A stretch of 64,000 nt of DNA. It comes from Bacillus_CJ salitolerans. GTDB lineage: Bacteria; Bacillota; Bacilli; Bacillales; SA4. Positions 49,914-57,939 of the stretch are shown in pieces. The notes beneath the pieces are model-generated. The model saw nothing but the letters and a program-made list of their open reading frames with translations. It was not told where the DNA came from and did not search any database. The stretch covers positions 231,870-295,869 of the forward strand of contig NZ_JBHUEM010000055.1 in assembly GCF_042680805.1 (NCBI RefSeq), in the 5' to 3' direction. A program made the translations under genes and the position numbers. How positions within the stretch are numbered: the first letter of the stretch is position 1; each line of letters starts with the position of its first letter.

Positions 49914-50897
49914 TTAGTCAGAAGGAAGAAGTTCAAGCTTGTTTCGTAATTTCTCCTCACTAAAAATCCAACCTGTGTAGGAGCTTACAATTTCTAATGA
50001 TCTATCAAGCTGTACAACCGCCACAAAGGGGTAGTATCCTTTACTCCTATAGCGTAAATCAATAAATTTTACCTCAACATGATCTTCGTACTCTTCGATC
50101 TCCCATCTATATACAGGTGAAAAGGATAAAAAAGCTGAAACATTTTCATCTTTTCTAGCTGCTTCCATAATTGGGGTGTTCGGAATAGGAGTGCGCTCAA
50201 ACGTATCATGAATAATGATTTCTCCTCTTACGGACCTTACCACGTAAAAATAGTCCTCTGATTTAACGGCAATATGCCAGCTATTAAATCGGTACGTTGG
50301 CGACACAATAATTTCAGTGGCATCTGGAATTATTTTTTTGACATGATTCGTCACAGACCGCCTCATATTGTATCGAACCACATAATACACCGCAATTCCC
50401 ACATACATACTTAAAAAGGTTGTCGCAGGGTCCGCTCCAAGACTCCATAAAAGAATTCCCACTAAATGGGCGAAAAAGATAAATGGATCAAAGGTATTAA
50501 TGACCCCAAGGGCCACCCATTTTCGCGAAAAAGGTCGAAGAGCTTGTGTCCCATAAGCGTTGAAAATGTCGACAAAAACATGAAGGATTACAGCTAAAAA
50601 TGTCCAAATCCATAGGTGGACAATATTCACCTGTGGGACGAACGTATATATCGCTCCAGTAATGGCAATCGGCCATAATAGCACGGCTGGAATGGAGTGG
50701 GTAATCCCGCGATGATTCCGTATATATTTAGCATTATTTCTAAGTTTTAATATCGTATCTAGGTCTGGTGCTTGAGAACCAACAATGGTTCCAATATAGA
50801 TGACCTGAGAGGTGACTGTATCTTGCGCAACAACGGGGTCGAGAGTAGCCAGTCCACCTAATGCAATCCCCATAACAAGATGGGTTCCAGTATCCAT
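49914..50897 (-). CDS. yfhP: YfhP, membrane-bound metal-dependent hydrolase family
   Basis: A 327-residue protein of the YdjM/LexA-binding hydrolase family (DUF457). The first 180 residues have about four hydrophobic segments with motifs MDTGTHLVMGIALGG, GSQAPDLDTI and RNHRGITHS, whose Asp/His residues would hold a metal. The C-terminal 140 residues form a soluble domain. In B. subtilis YfhP is reported as a regulator acting on neighbouring genes; here that is not testable. AGGAGG is 7 bases before the ATG. It lies next to mutY, as in B. subtilis. Confidence 0.85.
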   Translation of the reverse strand: MDTGTHLVMGIALGGLATLDPVVAQDTVTSQVIYIGTIVGSQAPDLDTILKLRNNAKYIRNHRGITHSIPAVLLWPIAITGAIYTFVPQVNIVHLWIWTFLAVILHVFVDIFNAYGTQALRPFSRKWVALGVINTFDPFIFFAHLVGILLWSLGADPATTFLSMYVGIAVYYVVRYNMRRSVTNHVKKIIPDATEIIVSPTYRFNSWHIAVKSEDYFYVVRSVRGEIIIHDTFERTPIPNTPIMEAARKDENVSAFLSFSPVYRWEIEEYEDHVEVKFIDLRYRSKGYYPFVAVVQLDRSLEIVSSYTGWIFSEEKLRNKLELLPSD

Positions 50898-51019
50898 TTA
50901 ATTTTTCCTCCTTTCTAAAAGAGGGTTGTATCACTAATACCCAAAAAAGAAGTATGTGTAACAACGTAAGGTATTATTAATATGCACAAAAACTTTAGTT
51001 TCAAAAAGGAGAATAGCAC

Positions 51020-51316
51020 ATGTCGGTTCGTATTTTTATTGAATATAAGGTAAAGTCTTCACATGTTCATCAATATGAACAACAGATGAAAAATGTACTA
51101 AGTTTTTTACCTACATTTGGCGCAGACCAAATCAATTGGTTTCATGAGGAAAGAGACAGTAAATACATTGAAAGCTTTTTATTGCCAACCATTTCCCATT
51201 ACGTGGCATTGAAAAAAATAAGAGCTAAAACGTGTCATACCATTTTTGGGATACTTGACCAATTTATAGAAGGTGGAATTCAAAATATCCAGATTCATGC
51301 GGTTAAGGTACAATAG
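51020..51316 (+). CDS. Small protein of unknown family upstream of mutY
   Basis: A 98-residue soluble protein starting MSVRIFIEYKVKSSHVHQYE, with a central INWFHEERDSKYIESFLLP. The alternation of strands and helices and the length suggest a ferredoxin-like dimeric alpha-beta barrel (the shape of ABM/NIPSNAP-like domains), but I do not recognise a family. AAGGAG lies 8 bases before the ATG. It is 46 bases ahead of mutY on the same strand, so they are probably co-transcribed. Confidence 0.7.
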   Translation: MSVRIFIEYKVKSSHVHQYEQQMKNVLSFLPTFGADQINWFHEERDSKYIESFLLPTISHYVALKKIRAKTCHTIFGILDQFIEGGIQNIQIHAVKVQ

Positions 51317-51362
51317 AAGTAGAAAAAATTCTATTGTATAGATGCATCGTGAGGGGAAACAG

Positions 51363-52460
51363 TTGAAATCGTATGAATATATAAATGACTTTAATATAGA
51401 AGGTTTTCAAACCGATTTAATTTCATGGTTTGAAAGAGAGCAAAGAGACTTACCTTGGAGAAAGGATCAAGATCCGTATAAGGTATGGGTATCTGAAATC
51501 ATGCTTCAGCAAACGAGAGTAGATACCGTCATTCCGTATTTTCTTTCATTTGTAGAGCAATTTCCAACGATTGAAAGCTTAGCAATTGCGGACGAAGAGA
51601 AGGTACTGAAGGCGTGGGAAGGTCTTGGTTATTATTCACGTGTTCGAAATCTCCAATCTGCTGTTCAAGAGGTCCACGAGGCTTATGACGGAATTGTTCC
51701 GAATACAGCAGATGAAATCTCAAAATTAAAAGGAGTCGGGCCTTATACAACAGGGGCAATTTTGAGTATTGCATACGGTGTACCTGAACCAGCGGTAGAC
51801 GGAAATGTAATGCGGGTATTATCTCGCATCCTTTCGATTTGGGAGGATATTGCTAAGCCAAAGACAAGAAAAACGTTTGAGGATATTATTCGAGAAATCA
51901 TAAGCAAAACAAATCCTTCCTTTTTCAATCAAGGACTTATGGAACTTGGAGCGATTGTTTGTACACCTACATCTCCTTCTTGTTTACTATGTCCTGTTAG
52001 GGAACATTGCCAAGCCTTTTTGGACGGTACCCAATCAGAGCTGCCTGTAAAAACTAAAAAAACCTCTGTAAAAGATATTCCGATTGCAGTCGGTATCCTT
52101 AAAACAAAAGATGATAAATTCCTTATTCATAAACGTGCAGACACGGGACTCTTAGCAAAGCTATGGGAGTTTCCTAATGTGGAAGTATTAAAGGGGCTCA
52201 CGTTACCAACTAACCAGCTCCAGGAATTTATCTTTAACGAATTCCAAGTAGAAGCTAGCATCGGTGCTATTGTTAGTACACTTCAGCATGCCTTCTCTCA
52301 TTTAACATGGAACATGACAGTTTATGCCGGTGTGATTGAAGGGGATGTTAAAGAAACCGAAAGACTGAAGCTTGTCACAATCGATGAGCTAGAATCATAT
52401 GCCTTTCCTGTTTCCCATCAGAAATTGTGGAAGGAATATAGAACAAGCCAACCCATTTAG
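51363..52460 (+). CDS. mutY: A/G-specific adenine glycosylase
   Basis: Removes adenine mispaired with 8-oxoguanine. The 365 aa include the helix-hairpin-helix with catalytic Asp (LKGVGPYTTGAILSIAYGVP then EPAVDGN), the catalytic Glu in VSEIMLQQTRVDTV, the iron-sulphur loop C-x6-C-x2-C-x5-C (CTPTSPSCLLCPVREHC) and a C-terminal NUDIX-like domain that recognises oxoG. I chose TTG 51363 because GAGGGG lies 8 bases upstream; ATG 51342 has no site. It equals yfhQ in the B. subtilis order. Confidence 0.93.
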   Translation: MKSYEYINDFNIEGFQTDLISWFEREQRDLPWRKDQDPYKVWVSEIMLQQTRVDTVIPYFLSFVEQFPTIESLAIADEEKVLKAWEGLGYYSRVRNLQSAVQEVHEAYDGIVPNTADEISKLKGVGPYTTGAILSIAYGVPEPAVDGNVMRVLSRILSIWEDIAKPKTRKTFEDIIREIISKTNPSFFNQGLMELGAIVCTPTSPSCLLCPVREHCQAFLDGTQSELPVKTKKTSVKDIPIAVGILKTKDDKFLIHKRADTGLLAKLWEFPNVEVLKGLTLPTNQLQEFIFNEFQVEASIGAIVSTLQHAFSHLTWNMTVYAGVIEGDVKETERLKLVTIDELESYAFPVSHQKLWKEYRTSQPI

Positions 52461-52488
52461 GATGGCTTGTTTTCGCTTCTAAAATGAT

Positions 52489-52713
52489 TTAATCATATTG
52501 AACTCTTGTTCCGTGCGTCCAATCGGCCTCATTACGCTTCATTCCGCCTCTTGCTTCGATTTCTTCGACGATCTCACGGTGTATGGTCTGACCCTCAGCG
52601 TTTAAATAAGGAACAATTTGTTGAAACGAACGGTGGAAATAGGCTAGTTCATTATCCTTCCAGTCCGTTTTCGACATCATAGATAATTCGGTCATATCGC
52701 GTCCTACATACAT
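52489..52713 (-). CDS. yfhS: YfhS-like small protein
   Basis: A 74-residue protein, MYVGRDMTELSMMSKTDWKD at the start and EIVEEIEARGGMKRNEADWT near the end. Length and the place between mutY and fabL, on the opposite strand, fit YfhS of B. subtilis, a small sporulation-related protein. I use the second ATG, since GAGAGGAG is 8 bases before it and only two bases from the first. Family assignment depends mostly on position, so it is moderate. Confidence 0.7.
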   Translation of the reverse strand: MYVGRDMTELSMMSKTDWKDNELAYFHRSFQQIVPYLNAEGQTIHREIVEEIEARGGMKRNEADWTHGTRVQYD

Positions 52714-52853
52714 ATACATAGCTCCTCTCGAAGGAAGTCATTACTATGTTTCTTCTTATTTATACTTGATATGCATGCCAGGAATAAGTAATATTTGGGG
52801 TTTTCCAAAAAAAACGGTAAAATATGTACTGATAATAAAGGAGTGATAGAAAA

Positions 52854-53603
52854 ATGACACAAAAAGTTGCACTAGTGACTGGTAGTAGTCGTGGTATTGG
52901 AAAAGCCATAGCTTTAAGATTAGCCAAGCAGGGCTACGATATTATTGTAAATTATGCTCGTAGTAAATCAGCGGCAGAGGAAACAGCAAGAGAAATTGAG
53001 GCTCTAGGAAGAAAAGCCGTTGTCATTAAGGCGAATGTAGGAAAACCTGAAAAAATTAAAGAAATGTTTGCCGAAATTGATGAACATTTTGATAGACTCG
53101 ATATTTTTGTAAGTAATGCTGCATCAGGAGTATTGCGTCCGTTAATGGAGCTTGAGGAATCTCACTGGGATTGGACGATGGATATTAATAGTAAAGCATT
53201 GCTGTTTTGTGCCCAAGAGGCTGCAAAACGCATGGAAAAATCAAATGGTGGAAAAATTGTCAGTCTCAGTTCACTAGGCTCCATAAGGTACTTAGAGAAC
53301 TATACGACCGTGGGTGTATCTAAAGCAGCCGTTGAGTCATTGACGAGGTATTTAGCCGTTGAGCTTGCCCCTAAAAATATCGTTGTAAATGCGGTGTCAG
53401 GTGGAGCCGTTGATACAGATGCTCTAAAGCATTTCCCAAACCGAGAAGAGCTACTTGAAGATGCCAGACAAAAAACTCCTGCTGGGAGAATGGTTGAACC
53501 AGAGGACCTTGTCAATACGGTGATGTTCCTCCTTTCAGATGAAGCATCAATGATTAGAGGACAGACGATTATTGTGGATGGCGGTCGCTCTTTACTTGTA
53601 TAA
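52854..53603 (+). CDS. fabL: Enoyl-[acyl-carrier-protein] reductase III
   Basis: NADPH-dependent reductase for the last step of fatty-acid chain extension, 249 aa. It is an SDR with ALVTGSSRGIGKAIALRL, SNAASGVLRPLMELEESHWD, and a YTTVGVSKAAVESLTRYLAV active site. The protein resembles B. subtilis FabL along its full length, including DTDALKHFPNREELLEDARQ and the end GQTIIVDGGRSLLV. AAAGGAGTG is about 9 bases before the ATG. It precedes sspE, as in B. subtilis. Confidence 0.93.
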   Translation: MTQKVALVTGSSRGIGKAIALRLAKQGYDIIVNYARSKSAAEETAREIEALGRKAVVIKANVGKPEKIKEMFAEIDEHFDRLDIFVSNAASGVLRPLMELEESHWDWTMDINSKALLFCAQEAAKRMEKSNGGKIVSLSSLGSIRYLENYTTVGVSKAAVESLTRYLAVELAPKNIVVNAVSGGAVDTDALKHFPNREELLEDARQKTPAGRMVEPEDLVNTVMFLLSDEASMIRGQTIIVDGGRSLLV

Positions 53604-53696
53604 TTCAGTAACTAAACAATTTTAGAAAAAATATATTTTTTTTAGCATATAAATTTTCACCTCCGGACATCCTAATTTCTGTTGGAGGTGATAATC

Positions 53697-53861
53697 ATGG
53701 CAAAAAATCAAGCTTCTAAAACAAATGCTGCTGAAGTTCGTAAGCAAAACGCTGCTTCTGCTCAAGGTGGTTTTGGTGCAGAATTCGCTTCTGAGACAAA
53801 CGCTCAAGAAGTACGTCAACAAAACGCTCAAGCTGAAGCAAACAAAGGTAAAAACTCATAA
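53697..53861 (+). CDS. sspE: Gamma-type small acid-soluble spore protein
   Basis: A 54-residue forespore protein that stores amino acids for germination. It has the two related segments of gamma SASPs: SKTNAAEVRKQNAASAQGGF and SETNAQEVRQQNAQAEANKG, each with a GPR-protease-like FASET/FGAEF cleavage zone (AEFASETNA). It is shorter than the 84-residue B. subtilis SspE because it has fewer repeats. GGAGGTG is 7 bases upstream; CATATAA at 53645-53651 may be a sigma-G -10 box. Position after fabL confirms it. Confidence 0.9.
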   Translation: MAKNQASKTNAAEVRKQNAASAQGGFGAEFASETNAQEVRQQNAQAEANKGKNS

Positions 53862-53871
53862 TACACCTAAC

Positions 53872-53908
53872 AGGCACTCCTTATCAATTTTGTAAGGAGT
53901 GCCTCTTC
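53872..53908 (+). terminator. Terminator after sspE
   Basis: AGGCACTCCTTA (53872-53883) pairs with TAAGGAGTGCCT (53893-53904), followed by CTTC; the T-run is weak. Confidence 0.75.
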
Positions 53909-53933
53909 ATGTTGGTGCAACCCTAGCATTGAA

Positions 53934-54300
53934 GGTGGACAAAATAATCATGCACAAGATAGGTGGACAAATTTTATCATGCACAGGTGCCCTGTAAAGG
54001 TAGGTGGACAAATTTATCATGTACAAGAGCCCTTATAGGAAGTCGGACAAAATGATCATGCACAAGTCTCTTGTAAAGGTAGGTGGACAAAATGATCATG
54101 CACAAGTCTCTTGTAAAGGTAGGTGGACAAATTTATCATGTACAAGAGCCCTTATAGGAAGTCGGACAAAATGATCATGCATAAGTACCCTGTAAAGGTA
54201 GGTGGACAAATTTATCATGTACAAGTGCCATTATAGGAAGTCGGACAAAATGATCATACACAAGTACCCTGTAAAGGTAGGTGGACAAATTTTTTGTCCT
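53934..54300. repeat. Alternating 39/40-bp tandem array (GGACAAA..ATCATG)
   Basis: About nine and a half units. Type A, about 39 bp: GGTGGACAAATTTATCATGT then ACAAGAGCCCTTATAGGAA. Type B, 40 bp: GTCGGACAAAATGATCATGC then ACAAGTCTCTTGTAAAGGTA. A and B alternate for most of the array, making a 79-bp higher-order unit. The array closes with GGACAAATTTTTTGTCC, a hairpin. It lies directly behind the sspE terminator and encodes nothing. Confidence 0.95.
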
Positions 54301-54307
54301 TTGCCTC

Positions 54308-54345
54308 TTCATGATTTGTGATGATCGAAACATCATCATGAAGCC
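54308..54345. other. Inverted repeat after the 39/40-bp array
   Basis: CTTCATGAT (near 54307) and ATCATGAAG (near 54335) can pair over a loop that itself contains TGATGAT-like repeats. No strong T-run; role unknown. Confidence 0.4.
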
Positions 54346-54490
54346 TCTTTAAGAGAATATTTGAATAAAAGACATCTTTTTTGAAAAAAAAATACAGCTT
54401 TTTCGCTTTTTTTTCTTGGAAAATTAAATTTATTAACATATTTGAATATATTCGGAGACAAAATAGAATGTTTACCTTTGGTGTTCGATG

Positions 54491-54705
54491 TTTATCATCA
54501 ACTTCTTAAATTTTATCATCAACTATGTGGAAATTATCATCAACTTGGCAATTTTATCATCAACTTTTTGGATTTATCATCAACTTTTTAATTTAACAGC
54601 AACCTTGATATTGTTATCATCAACTTTCACATTTTTATCATCAACTTCCTGAAGCGTAACATCGACATTATAATCATCAGCTGTCCTGAAGCCTAACATC
54701 AACAG
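54491..54705. repeat. Array 3 of the TTATCANCAACTT repeat
   Basis: Eleven degenerating copies of TTATCATCAACTT, 19-23 bases apart, with unrelated linkers. The last three (TAACATCGACATT, TCATCAGCTGTCC, TAACATCAACAG) are worn. Same core and strand as array 2. Together with the previous array it accounts for most of the 54.3-54.9 kb gap; 54706-54899 shows nothing else beyond the ygaB promoter region. Confidence 0.9.
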
Positions 54706-54899
54706 TTTTTGCAAGTAGTTCTAAAATAGCATAAGCGTATGATTCCAGCTAAGCGATGCCCAAGAATATAACAGCAACCCAAAGCAGACATACATATCGA
54801 CAAAACTTCTTAATTGTCTACATATAAAGTCAAAGGAATCCAGCATGATCCATAGAATTTAACCACTAAACAGGCAAAAGAAAGGGATGGTATATTTTC

Positions 54900-55166
54900 A
54901 TGTCTAAATTCGATCAGTTAGTCAGACAACAACTTCAAACGATGGACAAGCTCTTGTTTTTGCAATCAGAAATTGAACGATGCCAGGAGCTTGAAAAAGA
55001 GCTTGGCGAATTAGATAACCAGACAGAGCAACTCACTATAAAGAACGAAATACAGAAAATGAAAGTCGAATTACGAGAAATTCAGCTTACCTTTGAGCGA
55101 CAAACTGACGCGGTTATTACATCCTATAAACACTTAAACAATGAAGTTGTGACGACAGCGTTATAA
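54900..55166 (+). CDS. ygaB: YgaB-like coiled-coil protein
   Basis: An 88-residue, almost fully helical protein: MSKFDQLVRQQLQTMDKLLF at the start and TERQ/TFERQTDAVITSYKH near the end, with heptads of Leu and Ile between that suggest a coiled-coil dimer. It takes the place of ygaB in the B. subtilis order (sspE, ygaB, ygaC, ygaD). AAAGGGATGG lies before the ATG. Function unknown. A strong terminator follows. Confidence 0.8.
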   Translation: MSKFDQLVRQQLQTMDKLLFLQSEIERCQELEKELGELDNQTEQLTIKNEIQKMKVELREIQLTFERQTDAVITSYKHLNNEVVTTAL

Positions 55167-55174
55167 AGATTTGG

Positions 55175-55207
55175 AAGAGCCACTAAATAAAGTGGCTCTT
55201 TTGTTTT
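55175..55207 (+). terminator. Terminator after ygaB
   Basis: AAGAGCCACT (55175-55184) and AGTGGCTCTT (55191-55200), then TTGTTTT. Confidence 0.85.
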
Positions 55208-55434
55208 AAATTATAGGTAGAACCGTTATAATAGTAAGAAGTAAAAACATATCCAAACATATATAAAGAGAAAGCATCCATCATTGGATGACGATAGGGG
55301 CTTCAACTGATTCGTTCAAAGTGGTGTATTTAGTCCTTCGTAAACACCTGGGGATGAATAGGGGACAAGTATTTTTAAAATGAATACATATATGGTTTAG
55401 TTGTGAAAAGTGGCGATGAAAGAAGGGAGTTTGA

Positions 55435-55965
55435 ATGGGTTTTCCCATGGCAGGAGAAAGGATACAAATACATAGTTATAAACATAATGGGTGCATACAC
55501 CGAGTATGGGAGGAAACGGTTGTCTTAAAGGGGACGAAAAACTTAGTAATAGGTGGAAATGACCGGACTACGGTAACTGAATCAGATGGTCGCACTTGGA
55601 TTACAAGGGAACCAGCGATTTGTTATTTTCATGCCCATTATTGGTTTAATATCATTGGAATGCTTAGAGAAGATGGGATCTATTATTATTGTAATATAAG
55701 TTCTCCATTTATTTGGGACAAGGAAGCATTAAAATATATTGACTATGACCTGGATGTTAAGGTTTTTCCGGACATGACGTATATACTTTTAGATGAGGAT
55801 GAATATCAGCGTCATAAACAAGAAATGAAATATCCTGAAGTAATTGATCACATTTTAAAGAAAAACTTAGATCACTTACTCCTTTGGATCAGGCAACGAA
55901 AAGGTCCATTTGCTCCTGATTTTATTGATAGTTGGTATGAGCAGTACTTATTACAACAATTATAA
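55435..55965 (+). CDS. ygaC: YgaC, DUF402 nucleoside tri-/diphosphate phosphatase family
   Basis: A 176-residue protein of the DUF402 fold. It matches B. subtilis YgaC over most of its length as I recall it: IQIHSYKHNGCIHRVWEET, TVTESDGRTWITREPAICYF, MLREDGIYYYCNISSPF and QRKGPFAPDFIDSWYEQYL. The staphylococcal homologue is described as a nucleoside tri- and diphosphatase, so a similar cytoplasmic role is likely. AAGGGAG stands before the ATG. The 230-base leader contains two hairpins (near 55276-55292 and 55322-55348) of unknown role. A terminator follows the stop closely. Confidence 0.88.
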   Translation: MGFPMAGERIQIHSYKHNGCIHRVWEETVVLKGTKNLVIGGNDRTTVTESDGRTWITREPAICYFHAHYWFNIIGMLREDGIYYYCNISSPFIWDKEALKYIDYDLDVKVFPDMTYILLDEDEYQRHKQEMKYPEVIDHILKKNLDHLLLWIRQRKGPFAPDFIDSWYEQYLLQQL

Positions 55966-55966
55966 A

Positions 55967-55998
55967 AATCCTGTTGAGTCGATCAACAGGATTTTTTA
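55967..55998 (+). terminator. Terminator after ygaC
   Basis: AATCCTGTTGA (55967-55977) and TCAACAGGATT (55983-55993) followed by Ts. It lies inside the longest possible upstream extension of ygaD, which argues for the later ygaD start. Confidence 0.9.
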
Positions 55999-56027
55999 CC
56001 GGTAATTGCATGAAATGTGGTGAAACT

Positions 56028-57773
56028 ATGGGAAGTGTAAAACGATATTTACAATTTGTCCATCCATATAAGTGGCATATTGTGTTTACTATTATTATTG
56101 GTATTTTTAAATTTGTCATTCCACTCCTTATTCCTCTTTTATTAAAATATGTAGTGGATGACATCATTAATGGAGATCTAACAAGTGCTGAAAAATTAGA
56201 GCAATTATTTTGGATTATGGGCATTACGTTAGTTGTGTTTGTTATTGTCAGACCACCTATTGAATATTTCCGTCAATATTATGCACAGTGGGTTGGCAGT
56301 AAGATATTGTACGATATAAGAGACAAGTTGTTTCATCATTTGCAAAAGCTTAGCTTACGCTATTATTCGAATACAAGGGTTGGAGAAGTTATTTCACGAG
56401 TGATTAATGATGTAGAGCAAACAAAAACGTTTGTGATCACAGGACTTATGAACGTTTGGCTTGATATGATCACCATTGTCATTGCTGTTGCTATTATGTT
56501 TTCTATGGATGCCATGTTAACGGTTGTGGCTATTATCCTCTTTCCGTTTTATGGATTTTCTGTTAAATATTTTTACAGTAAGCTTCGCCATCTAACACGA
56601 GTTAGGTCTCAAGCACTGGCAAATGTGCAAGGACATTTACATGAGCGTGTGCAAGGGATTCCGATTATTCAAGGATTTGCTCTTGAAGACCATGAACACA
56701 AGCAGTTTGATGTTCAAAATCAGCATTTTCTACTAAAGGCATTAGAGCACACAAAATGGAATGCGAAGACCTTTGCAGTTGTGAATACGATAACAGATGT
56801 AGCACCACTTCTAGTGATTGGATATGCAGCCTATCAAAGCATTGTAGGAGAACTAACGGTAGGAACGATGATTGCATTCATTGCGTACATGGATCGTTTA
56901 TACAGTCCGCTTAGGAGACTTGTTAATTCCTCTACCGCTTTAACGCAGGCGGTTGCATCAATGGACCGAGTGTTTGAGTTTATTGATGAAAAATATGATA
57001 TAGAGGATGACCCGGCATCAAGAGAGCTTACAAAGGTTGAGGGTACCATACAGTTTGATCAAGTTTCATTTCAGTACACTGAGGCAGATATACCTGTTTT
57101 GAAGGACGTGACGCTTAACATAGAGAAGGGTCAAACGGTTGCCTTCGTTGGTATGAGTGGGGGAGGAAAATCAACCCTCGTTAGCTTAGTACCTCGTTTT
57201 TACGATGTAACGAGTGGTCGAATTCTACTAGACGGTCATGATATTCGTGACTTTCAAGTAAGATCACTTCGAAGTCAAATAGGACTTGTCTTACAGGATT
57301 CGATTTTGTTTAGTGAATCGGTGAAGTTTAACATCGCGATGGGAAACCCAGATGCAACAGATGAGGAAGTTATGGAAGCCGCAAAGGCTGCCAATGCACA
57401 TGACTTTATTATGGACCTTCCAGAAGGCTATAATACAAAAGTAGGGGAACGTGGTGTGAAGCTTTCTGGCGGACAAAAGCAACGTATTTCGATTGCAAGA
57501 GTATTTTTGAAGAACCCACCTATTTTAATTTTAGATGAGGCAACCTCAGCGCTAGATTTAGAAAGTGAGCATTTAATTCAAGAATCGTTAACAAGGCTTG
57601 CTAAAAATCGCACAACCTGTATTGTGGCTCATAGACTGTCAACGATTACCCATGCTGATAAAATTGTGTTACTTGATCATGGGGAAATCAAAGAAATCGG
57701 TACACATGAACAGCTAATGAGCCAAAAAGGACAGTACTTTGAATTATTTTCCATCCAACAAATAGATCATTAA
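56028..57773 (+). CDS. ygaD: ABC transporter, ATP-binding/permease fusion (YgaD)
   Basis: A half-transporter of 581 aa that would act as a homodimeric exporter in the membrane. The N-terminal 310 residues have six hydrophobic segments (first VFTIIIGIFKFVIPLLIPLL); the ATPase half has Walker A GMSGGGKST, Q-loop LVLQDSILF, signature LSGGQKQRISIAR, Walker B ILILDEATSALD and switch AHRLST. This is the MsbA/LmrA-type layout. The ATG at 56028 follows GGTGA; the frame is open earlier, but that part is the ygaC terminator. Substrate unknown. It is the last gene of the yfh-yga block here. Confidence 0.9.
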   Translation: MGSVKRYLQFVHPYKWHIVFTIIIGIFKFVIPLLIPLLLKYVVDDIINGDLTSAEKLEQLFWIMGITLVVFVIVRPPIEYFRQYYAQWVGSKILYDIRDKLFHHLQKLSLRYYSNTRVGEVISRVINDVEQTKTFVITGLMNVWLDMITIVIAVAIMFSMDAMLTVVAIILFPFYGFSVKYFYSKLRHLTRVRSQALANVQGHLHERVQGIPIIQGFALEDHEHKQFDVQNQHFLLKALEHTKWNAKTFAVVNTITDVAPLLVIGYAAYQSIVGELTVGTMIAFIAYMDRLYSPLRRLVNSSTALTQAVASMDRVFEFIDEKYDIEDDPASRELTKVEGTIQFDQVSFQYTEADIPVLKDVTLNIEKGQTVAFVGMSGGGKSTLVSLVPRFYDVTSGRILLDGHDIRDFQVRSLRSQIGLVLQDSILFSESVKFNIAMGNPDATDEEVMEAAKAANAHDFIMDLPEGYNTKVGERGVKLSGGQKQRISIARVFLKNPPILILDEATSALDLESEHLIQESLTRLAKNRTTCIVAHRLSTITHADKIVLLDHGEIKEIGTHEQLMSQKGQYFELFSIQQIDH

Positions 57774-57781
57774 TCTTCAAA

Positions 57782-57812
57782 AGGCATAGACAAATCGTCT
57801 ATGTCTTTGTTA
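57782..57812 (+). terminator. Terminator after ygaD
   Basis: GGCATAGAC (57782-57790) pairs with GTCTATGTC (57796-57804) with G-U pairs, followed by TTTGTT. Confidence 0.7.
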
Positions 57813-57939
57813 TTATATTCTAAATTGTCGAAACATTTATTGCACGGTCGACATTATTCGACAGTATTTTTGTCACAAAATTGTAATAATAGACACACAG
57901 GACAAATTGATGTTTTAGATGTAAAAGGGGGGAACACAT

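Noticed and set aside
53934..54300. CRISPR array
   Set aside because: The whole unit repeats with only point differences and there are no unique spacers.
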